Positions 57,426-64,000 of a stretch of DNA of 64,000 bases are shown piece after piece. The translations under genes were made by a program, and so were the position numbers. The notes below the pieces were generated by a model. That model did not search any database, was not told the DNA's origin, and saw only the letters and a program-made list of their open reading frames with translations. The number at the start of each line of letters is the position of its first letter. Within the stretch, counting starts at the first letter, position 1. Source of the stretch: Lacimicrobium alkaliphilum (lineage in GTDB: Bacteria > Pseudomonadota > Gammaproteobacteria > Enterobacterales > Alteromonadaceae); NCBI RefSeq assembly GCF_001466725.1, contig NZ_CP013650.1:4314836-4378835 (forward strand), in the 5' to 3' direction.

Positions 57426-58769
57426 TTAATCTGTTGCCGACAGGCTTATCTGTTGTGTTCGTGAGAAGCGGGAGCCGCAACTGGCGTATTTGCCTGTTAT
57501 CTCAAGGTGTACATTGTGTTCTCCGACATTGTCGAAGGCGAATGGGGGGATATTTATGCTGGCTCGTCCATCATTATCAACACTCGCGTCCACATTGATG
57601 GGCAGCGTTTTGCGTTGAAAGATGTTCTCTGTCGGCAGCAGTTGCTTATGCAAAGCCCATAGCTGAGGGCCTGAAGAGGACATGCCCTCTTCAGGTGCCG
57701 GGTCAGTCTGGATAGTATTGAGGCGCTGTTCGTGTTGTTGTTTAATCTCCGCGAGCGAATGTAAAGGTGAGTTGATGTAAGCCCGCACCTGTAGCTCGCT
57801 GACGGCCCTCCCTTTGGTATCCAGTGCCGCTCTGAGGTTTACAGGCGCCTTTTTATGCTGGCACAAATGGGTTGCATGCAAAGATAGCGAGCTGCTGTCC
57901 TGGGGCTCAAATCCGCCCATGGTTCCCTGAAACTGGTTATTCGGTACCTGCCCGCACCAGCAGCCGACGGTCCATTGCCCCGGTAGCGGATCGTGCAGGT
58001 GAAAGGTTACAAACTCGCCGCCCTCAAAGGTAGGTGGTAGTGCAACTTTCTGATTATTAGGATCACGTAGCAGCACACTGACCTGATTGACACCCGGGGT
58101 ACCCGCTGTGTAATCGATCTGGCTGTTGAGCCAGTTCACCCCCAGGCTGATATGCGCGGTATTGGCTGGCACCTGCAAGGGTAAAGAGCTGAACTGATAA
58201 GAAGGGATTTGCTGGCGCTGGTTAAGAGAGGTCTGGGCGACTCTGGAATCATTGGCTATCTGATTATAGATTGCTGCCAGCTCGAAGGCATCCGGGCTGA
58301 AGTAATATTTGCCGCCGGTCTGGCTGGCAATACTCTGCAACGTCTGGATACCGGAGCTGTTGCCCAGCGCAATGGTATACACAGGAATATCTGTGGGTAA
58401 ACCGCTTAACGGATCGCCACCCACATTGTACTCTCCGTCCGATAGCAGGATGATTGCCTTAGCCGGGTTACTGGCGCTGCCCAGCATGCTATGCGCGTTG
58501 GTTAAGGCATTTTTAATATTGGTGTTGCCGTAGCTGGAGATGCCTTTAATCACATTCAGAGCGGCCTGAATCACGTCGTGGTTGGTGTCCAGTGTATTGA
58601 GTGTGTACAGCACCGGTGAAGTGTCATCAATGGCAACCAGGCCTATCTGATCGTTGGCGCGCATAATTGAAACAAAGGTGGCGGCATCGGTTTTGGCGGG
58701 TTCTATATAATTGTAGTAACCCATTGAACTGGAGCGATCGATAATTGAAGAAACGCTGACTTGCGCCAT
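57426..58769 (-). CDS. VWA-domain protein
   Basis: A 447-residue protein starting at ATG 58769 (MAQVSVSSIID). The MIDAS motif DxSxS is at D11-S13-S15 (DRSSSMG), so the VWA fold occupies about 1-185, followed by immunoglobulin-like beta domains and a region of low similarity to anything I know. There is no signal peptide, unlike most exported VWA proteins. It lies 44 bp behind the propeller/PLC gene in the same direction and is likely its partner. Confidence 0.8.
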   Translation of the reverse strand: MAQVSVSSIIDRSSSMGYYNYIEPAKTDAATFVSIMRANDQIGLVAIDDTSPVLYTLNTLDTNHDVIQAALNVIKGISSYGNTNIKNALTNAHSMLGSASNPAKAIILLSDGEYNVGGDPLSGLPTDIPVYTIALGNSSGIQTLQSIASQTGGKYYFSPDAFELAAIYNQIANDSRVAQTSLNQRQQIPSYQFSSLPLQVPANTAHISLGVNWLNSQIDYTAGTPGVNQVSVLLRDPNNQKVALPPTFEGGEFVTFHLHDPLPGQWTVGCWCGQVPNNQFQGTMGGFEPQDSSSLSLHATHLCQHKKAPVNLRAALDTKGRAVSELQVRAYINSPLHSLAEIKQQHEQRLNTIQTDPAPEEGMSSSGPQLWALHKQLLPTENIFQRKTLPINVDASVDNDGRASINIPPFAFDNVGEHNVHLEITGKYASCGSRFSRTQQISLSATD

Positions 58770-58813
58770 GAGTTTTTCCCCGCGTTGTTGTGAATATGGA
58801 TAAAAAGGGCCTT

Positions 58814-61243
58814 CTATTTTGCGGCCCACAGTTTATTGATCTCTTCCACTGCGCGCAGTGCACCACCGTTATTTCCCCGTGAGATAAAGTCAATGGCGAG
58901 AAAGTTGGGCAGGTGATGCTCCCACCCCAGATCCGGGTTGGTTTTAAATTTTGGATTAAATTTGCATACGTCGGCGCGAGCCATCAGTGCCTCAAAACTA
59001 TTCAGGCTGTTGTAGTTCAGGTAGCCGGTTACCGGCAATGCATACCAGATGGTGGGAAAGAAGTTGACGGTATACAGTGAGCGATTTTTAGCAAGGGGTA
59101 TCCGGCTGGATTGATCCCGTTCTGCGTAGTCGCCATTAATGCTTCTATCGCCGTACCAGGTTTCCACCGTATAGCTCCATACATAGGGTATACCATCGCC
59201 TCGCTGCTCTGCGAACAGCACCAGGCGTTTGTTATTGGATACCATCCACCCGATAGTGGGCCAGCCATTGGTTAGCACAGGCCCCCAGGTACCTTGAGGC
59301 CCGGTATTGTTCTTGGATGGGTCGAATATCATCGAGCTGACACCAGCTGCGGCCAGTGTTTGTTCAGTGAGTGTTTTGTCGTTCTGACGGTTTTCAAACT
59401 GGATCGTCACCACCTCGGTGGGGTTGTTTTCCATCCAGATGCGAATTTCGGTCAGGGCGTCGGCTAACCGGTACCAGCTCACGCTTGACCAGCTGATACC
59501 ATGGTAGAGCACGATGGTATCCACGCCCTTTATCTGCACCTTGTGGGTATCCAGCATCAGCCCGCGAGCGCCGTAATTCAGCTGCTCTGTGAGTGTCATC
59601 TCCTGATTGCCGAGCCACCAGCCATTTAGAAAGTCAGCGAAGGAATTATGTGACATCAGATAGCAGTACTGATCATAACGGCGGGTTGCGGGCTGGGTGG
59701 TGAACAGGGGCACAAAAGCGGGCTCAGTATACCCGGCGATGGGTGTAGAATCGGACCAGAAGGTGGTGCCGGTGTCGGCGTTAAGGCAGTAGCAGTGTTT
59801 GTCATTGCTGGCAAAACAGACACGATTGCCTACCACCAGCGGATCCCGTTCAACTCCCAGGCTGACATCAAAACTCCACAGCTCAGTAAATACCTGGCTG
59901 GTTCCGGGTTGTTTTATCTGGTAGGCCACCATCTGCCCGTCAATGGCGTTATAGGCAACAAACAGACGGTTGGAAGCCGCGGTGAAACTGCGCACAAAAT
60001 GCCCTGGTTTTGACAACCTGGCTACGATAGTGCCGGTTTCCATATCGAACGCATAGAGGGTGCCATCGTCACACCCTACCAGTACGAACTCACCGACCAT
60101 TTTCGGTGAAGAATGAATTGGCCCGCCCATTTGTGTCCGCCACAGACTCTGGTTGGTGTTGAAATCGTTGGCGTAAACGTAACCGTTCAGGTCGCCGTAA
60201 TAGGCGATACCATTGTGGATCAACGGATCACTGTCTACCGCGTAATTTAAGGGTTGCCGGTAACTGACCTGCTTGCTGACAATATCGAAGCCAAAGACCC
60301 CTTTTTGTGACGTCATCAAAATGGTTTTATTGGCCAACTGATTGGAGTAGATACGGGCCCGCTGGCCCGAGGGCAGTTGTAGAATGTCGTAATCACCTGT
60401 TTTGGCTCCGGTGCTGGTATTCAGGGTGTGCAGTTTACCGGTTGAGGTGGCGATATAGACCGTATCTTCAACCACGGTAGGGGTGGCATCAATACTGCCG
60501 TCATAGGCCTGCACCCATTTTTTCTGGCCGGTATCACCATGCAGGGCATACAGATTACATAAGGTATCGCCATCCCCGAAATAGGCGATATTGTCCACTA
60601 CGGCGGGTTTGGCGGTGAGGAAACCATAGGCGGTTTCAAAGCTCCAGGCTTCATTACCAGTGCTAAGGTCATGGGCGGTGAGTACACCGTCGTTATCCGA
60701 GAAGATAGTGTATTGTAAGGGTTTTGAGACCGGCGCTGATTGCAGGTAGATGCCGAAATTGTCGACATAGCCGACCACTTCAGTAGACGAGCGATATACA
60801 CCGGAGAGAATCAGGCTGATGGAAACCGAGCTGGCATTGGCTGGCACATTAAATAAGGCCACCCGTTGGGTTAACCATTTATCTGTTGTCTCCAGGTCAA
60901 CGTTGACAAGGTGAGACTGACCATCGCCGAAATCTGCCACCACGGCAAAACTGCCGGTAGTGGGCAAGGTTTCCATAAACACACTGAAGAACACCAGCAC
61001 ACTGAAGTTATAACTGGCAGAGATATCAAAGGCCTTGGTAGCCAGAACCGCCTCTTCTGTAGGGTAGGTGGCTGAAAACTTACAACTGTGACTGCCGTTT
61101 AATACCTGTGTGCTGGAGCTGGTGACATGTTTGAACTTGCTTGGGTCGAGGTTGGTACTGGTGGATAAATCTGGGCCAAATGCGATAAAATATCCGTGGT
61201 AAGCCCATTCCTGTGTGCTGAAGAGATCCATTGAGTCCATCAT
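58814..61243 (-). CDS. PQQ-type beta-propeller fused to a PI-PLC X-like domain
   Basis: An 809-residue protein starting at ATG 61243 behind GGGAAG. Residues about 1-170 resemble a carbohydrate-binding-like module; about 180-510 carries repeated PQQ/BamB-like blades (AWSFETAYGFL, YFGDGDTLCNLYALHGDTGQ, GTLYAFDMETG); about 520-809 resembles a bacterial PI-PLC X domain with catalytic-type histidines in LMSHNSF and LYHGISW. This fusion is unusual. No signal peptide is seen, so export, if any, needs another route. Sits in one operon with the VWA gene. Confidence 0.8.
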   Translation of the reverse strand: MMDSMDLFSTQEWAYHGYFIAFGPDLSTSTNLDPSKFKHVTSSSTQVLNGSHSCKFSATYPTEEAVLATKAFDISASYNFSVLVFFSVFMETLPTTGSFAVVADFGDGQSHLVNVDLETTDKWLTQRVALFNVPANASSVSISLILSGVYRSSTEVVGYVDNFGIYLQSAPVSKPLQYTIFSDNDGVLTAHDLSTGNEAWSFETAYGFLTAKPAVVDNIAYFGDGDTLCNLYALHGDTGQKKWVQAYDGSIDATPTVVEDTVYIATSTGKLHTLNTSTGAKTGDYDILQLPSGQRARIYSNQLANKTILMTSQKGVFGFDIVSKQVSYRQPLNYAVDSDPLIHNGIAYYGDLNGYVYANDFNTNQSLWRTQMGGPIHSSPKMVGEFVLVGCDDGTLYAFDMETGTIVARLSKPGHFVRSFTAASNRLFVAYNAIDGQMVAYQIKQPGTSQVFTELWSFDVSLGVERDPLVVGNRVCFASNDKHCYCLNADTGTTFWSDSTPIAGYTEPAFVPLFTTQPATRRYDQYCYLMSHNSFADFLNGWWLGNQEMTLTEQLNYGARGLMLDTHKVQIKGVDTIVLYHGISWSSVSWYRLADALTEIRIWMENNPTEVVTIQFENRQNDKTLTEQTLAAAGVSSMIFDPSKNNTGPQGTWGPVLTNGWPTIGWMVSNNKRLVLFAEQRGDGIPYVWSYTVETWYGDRSINGDYAERDQSSRIPLAKNRSLYTVNFFPTIWYALPVTGYLNYNSLNSFEALMARADVCKFNPKFKTNPDLGWEHHLPNFLAIDFISRGNNGGALRAVEEINKLWAAK

Positions 61244-61611
61244 TATCTTCCCTTTGTCCTTTTTACAGATTCTGGATCCCACTTCTGACCAGATGCCTTC
61301 GCCATCTTGGCGATACGTAAATGTAGACACTGAATATTATTTGTACAAGTTTTGATAAAAATACGGCGGCGACTGGCTTAAAGCAGCATTTCGAAATAGA
61401 TATTGCCATTGATCTGTTACGTCAGGGCATTGTGTCTGTTACCTGGCAGGTATCCGTTTCGGAAGATGGCGAGGCTCTGCCATGCTAAGTTGATATTTCA
61501 GGCTATTGGTACGAGGGCCGGTTTAATTTATTGAGGTCTTACCTGAGAGCTATGGCTCTCAGGTCACTATAAATAGCATTCTGCTATCCCGCCGTAATAG
61601 TGTTGGTTTCT
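61244..61611. other. Intergenic region with an orphan open frame
   Basis: No gene with a normal start. A 53-codon frame at 61327-61488 without ATG reads like protein (FEIDIAIDLLRQGIVSVTWQ...) and may be a gene fragment or a short gene with CTG 61330 as start. Nothing else stands out. Confidence 0.35.
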
Positions 61612-62991
61612 CTAATACACATTCTGTAGTGAATTAACCCAGTCTTTAGCCTGGCCCGAGTCAAAGGTCTGAACCAAACCTATATCCTGACCTTCACCCA
61701 CGAATAACTGGCTGATAAGCGCCTCGATTTTTTGTGGCTTTGATTTCTTGTCTAGCACTGCAAATACTGCTTTGCTAATTGCTTTCGTGGCCGCAGATTT
61801 ATCCTGTGGACTCAATGTTGAGGTTTGCACAAGAGCGGTATTTACAGCATGCAATAAGGTGTTGAGATAGGCTGGCGACTTTGAAATACCCCGGCTCATC
61901 GGAATGAGTGCCTGGCCAGGAAGACTGTTCAGATAGGTCCAGACTAATCTGTCAGTACTTTGTGTAAGTTGCTCACCAAAAGACAGAGTCGCTTCTGCCA
62001 GAGGACGAAATGATAAATCTCCATTAGTACTGTTGGTGAGGATCACCAGCCCCTCATTCATGTCCGGGTGTATAACGGCGTAGGTTCTTACACCTGACTC
62101 ACGGCCATCATGAAACAACGCATCAGCTTTTCCCATAGGGATTAATTTCCAGCCCAAACCAAAGCGCTCGGCAGGGTTTTCATGTAGTGCCTGAGGGGTT
62201 CGCATTTCAGTGAACAACTCAGACGGCAAATCAGCCCCTTCAGACACCCAGCCTAAGAAGCGGGCATAGTCTTGCACCGTTGTCATTAAATTAGCCGCAG
62301 CGTTCGGCTCCCGCTTTTCGATTGCGGTGTAAATTGGGTTTTCCTCTTCATCAAAACCCGTAGCAACGTTATTACCTAACGCATTGTTCCAGCCCATAGA
62401 ACTGTTTTTCATGCCGGCAGGTTTAAACACATATTTTTGGGTCAATGCAGATAGATCAGTCTGGAGTTTATTTTCAATAGCGCGGCGCAGGTATTGATAA
62501 CCTTCACCGGAATACTCATGGCGCTCCCCGGGTTTGAACATAAAGGCAAGTTCTCTTTCTCCGCGCCAATTGGGTAATCCACTTTGGTGGCTTAGAATCA
62601 GCCGGGCCGTCAAGTTCTTGTGCCTGTTATCATCAGCAACATCAGGATCAATCCAGTACTTTGCCAATGATTCATCTAATTCAAGGGCATCTTCAGCAAC
62701 GAGTCGCATCGCCATGGTTGCGAAAACCGGCTTGGTTAAACTGGCTGCATTAAAAATAGAGTCTGCCTCCAACTCTTCTCCTTCACCACGCATGCCGAAA
62801 GCCCCATGCCAGGAGACCGCACCATTCTCAATCTTTGCAATAGCTAAACCGCGGATTTTAGCCTGGCTCATCAACTCGTGGATCTGAGTGACAACTTCAT
62901 CCGGAGGTGCCATGTTGCGCTGCTCATCGGCACTGGCCACAGGCCAGAAGAGGTACAGCAGAACACTGCTGACTAAGGTTATGACTTTCAT
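61612..62991 (-). CDS. Serine hydrolase (beta-lactamase/CubicO fold)
   Basis: A 459-residue exported protein (signal peptide MKVITLVSSVLLYLFWPVASA). SxxK is SLTK near residue 90, the Y-x-N position reads YSG (in HEYSGEGYQYLRR), and the third motif is HDG. This is the third such protein in the window. Likely a periplasmic peptidase or esterase; antibiotic hydrolysis is not implied. Not obviously linked to its neighbours. Confidence 0.87.
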   Translation of the reverse strand: MKVITLVSSVLLYLFWPVASADEQRNMAPPDEVVTQIHELMSQAKIRGLAIAKIENGAVSWHGAFGMRGEGEELEADSIFNAASLTKPVFATMAMRLVAEDALELDESLAKYWIDPDVADDNRHKNLTARLILSHQSGLPNWRGERELAFMFKPGERHEYSGEGYQYLRRAIENKLQTDLSALTQKYVFKPAGMKNSSMGWNNALGNNVATGFDEEENPIYTAIEKREPNAAANLMTTVQDYARFLGWVSEGADLPSELFTEMRTPQALHENPAERFGLGWKLIPMGKADALFHDGRESGVRTYAVIHPDMNEGLVILTNSTNGDLSFRPLAEATLSFGEQLTQSTDRLVWTYLNSLPGQALIPMSRGISKSPAYLNTLLHAVNTALVQTSTLSPQDKSAATKAISKAVFAVLDKKSKPQKIEALISQLFVGEGQDIGLVQTFDSGQAKDWVNSLQNVY

Positions 62992-63178
62992 TATTTATTC
63001 CTCAATTTATAGGATGGTTCAATTCAGTGGTCAGTGAAATGGTCACGACGTTAGTAATAGATACACCGGGCACATAACGGGTTGCATAAACGAACCAAAC
63101 TTTTCTTGCATATTTTTCTAAACCGGGTAACAAGTTGATGTATCTATTAACTATGAGAGAACTTCTCAGGAGATCCCT

Positions 63179-63511
63179 ATGGAAGACATCATTGCGGTAT
63201 TAATTCCAATCATTGGATTTGTCTGCCTGGTCGTCATTATAAAAGCTGTGCTCGACAGCAGACTGAAACGCAGGCTTGCCGAGACACATGCCAGTGAGGA
63301 GTTAGTGCGCGCATTGACAAAGGCTGACTTGGATAAACGGCAACATATTTCACTTAAGTGGGGAATACTTCTGGTTTTAACCAGCATAGCTTTTTTGCTA
63401 ATTGAAATTTTTGACTTAGAAGCGAAGGATCCGGGAGCCTTTGGCATCCTGATCGGTGCAATTGGGCTTGGCCTGCTGGTGGTGCACTTCCTGCAGCGAG
63501 GAGAGCGCTGA
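63179..63511 (+). CDS. DUF6249-like membrane protein
   Basis: A 110-residue protein with an N-terminal membrane helix (5-25), a charged linker and two C-terminal helices (62-80, 88-105), matching the small DUF6249 family often encoded next to ECF sigma factors. CAGGAG lies before ATG 63179. It precedes the sigma factor gene by 11 bp. A regulatory link to that sigma factor is plausible but unproven. Confidence 0.8.
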   Translation: MEDIIAVLIPIIGFVCLVVIIKAVLDSRLKRRLAETHASEELVRALTKADLDKRQHISLKWGILLVLTSIAFLLIEIFDLEAKDPGAFGILIGAIGLGLLVVHFLQRGER

Positions 63512-63522
63512 GATCCTGCCAA

Positions 63523-64000
63523 ATGGACGATAATACACACAGAGCCGATCAGGATCGTGAATTAGTCGCAAATGTGCTGGCCGGCCAACAAGGTGCGTTT
63601 GCACTGTTAATAGAGCAACATCAAAAGCTGGTATGGCATCTTGTTTATCGTATGGTTCACAATCCGGACGATTGCAAAGAGCTATGCCAGGAGGTGTTCC
63701 TGCGGGTGCATAAAAATCTGCAAAGCTTCCGCTTTGAAAGCAAGCTCTCGACCTGGATAGGCAGAATTGCTTTTAATATTTCCAGCCGGCACCTGCAGCG
63801 CAAACAGCTGCCCTTGATAGCACCGGGTGACGACGACATTTGTCCAACTGAGACAATCGCCGATGACGTTGACCTTGCGGCAGCTTTTGCGGATGAAGAT
63901 TTACTGATGAAACTGCACAAAGCGCTCGAATCTTTAGCACCTGTGCCCCGCACGATCCTGACGCTTTACTATTTGGATGAGTTAACTATAAGCGAAGTGG
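63523..64000 (+). CDS. ECF RNA polymerase sigma factor (partial)
   Basis: The frame from ATG 63523 runs off the window end after 159 codons. Region 2 is at about 25-95 (LIEQHQKLVWHLVYRMVHNPDDCKELCQEVFLRVHKNL, STWIGRIAFNISSRHLQ) and region 4 begins at about 130 (LHKALESLAPVPRTILTLYYLDELTISEV). This is a typical ECF sigma-70 factor; the anti-sigma gene should lie just beyond the window. It follows a DUF6249-type gene. No good ribosome-binding site is visible. Confidence 0.9.
   Translation, partial: MDDNTHRADQDRELVANVLAGQQGAFALLIEQHQKLVWHLVYRMVHNPDDCKELCQEVFLRVHKNLQSFRFESKLSTWIGRIAFNISSRHLQRKQLPLIAPGDDDICPTETIADDVDLAAAFADEDLLMKLHKALESLAPVPRTILTLYYLDELTISEV

Overview
The window looks like chromosomal DNA of a marine or aquatic gammaproteobacterium of the Alteromonadales (Alteromonadaceae-like). 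The protein families, an Escherichia-like gene order around yifB-ilvLGMEDA and recQ/yigI/rarD/uvrD/yigB/xerC/dapF/lysA/lptM, a GlyGly-CTERM protein and the types of intergenic repeat all fit. Base composition is moderate in the core genes and visibly more AT-rich in a few inserted genes (7.7-8.2 kb, 25.0-25.6 kb, 29-33 kb). The exact genus is inference only.

Layout. 0-7.6 kb: the start of yifB/comM, a TRIC-type membrane protein, then the complete branched-chain amino-acid operon ilvL-G-M-E-D-A with leader peptide and attenuator. 7.6-20 kb: an AT-rich orphan gene, recQ, the thioesterase yigI, rarD, and a minus-strand block (lptM-lysA-dapF-DUF484-xerC-yigB-uvrD) coupling lysine/diaminopimelate synthesis to dimer resolution and DNA repair. 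19.4-23 kb: agmatinase and arginine decarboxylase (putrescine synthesis), plus a DJ-1/PfpI protein.

23.2-33.3 kb is the accessory part. It holds a frameshifted IS1182-type insertion sequence, two small AT-rich genes separated by an integron attC-like site, an unassigned remnant, a serine hydrolase/beta-propeller pair, a GFA-family protein, a large S9-type hydrolase whose catalytic serine is replaced by glycine, its lipoprotein partner, and a broken membrane gene.

33.3-42.3 kb: an operon of an MscS-like channel, a soluble MgtE-N/CBS protein and an MgtE magnesium transporter; a cyclophilin with a GlyGly-CTERM tail; a periplasmic solute-binding protein; and an M1 aminopeptidase operon. 42.3-54.3 kb: aspartokinase III (lysC), a TetR regulator convergent to an AcrAB-type RND pump with a clear operator ahead of acrA, a frameshifted aldo/keto reductase, a YfeW-like serine hydrolase and katG. 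54.3-64 kb: a lone pilin-like gene, DUF2238 and SGNH-hydrolase proteins, a diguanylate cyclase, an unusual two-gene operon (PQQ-type propeller fused to a PI-PLC-like domain, followed by a VWA protein), a third serine hydrolase, and the start of an ECF sigma-factor locus.

The most unusual items are the structured, covarying intergenic repeat at 7.6 and 10.8 kb, the S9-family protein lacking its nucleophile, the attC-like site without an integrase, and the propeller-PLC/VWA operon without signal peptides. No tRNA, rRNA, CRISPR array or prophage was seen.
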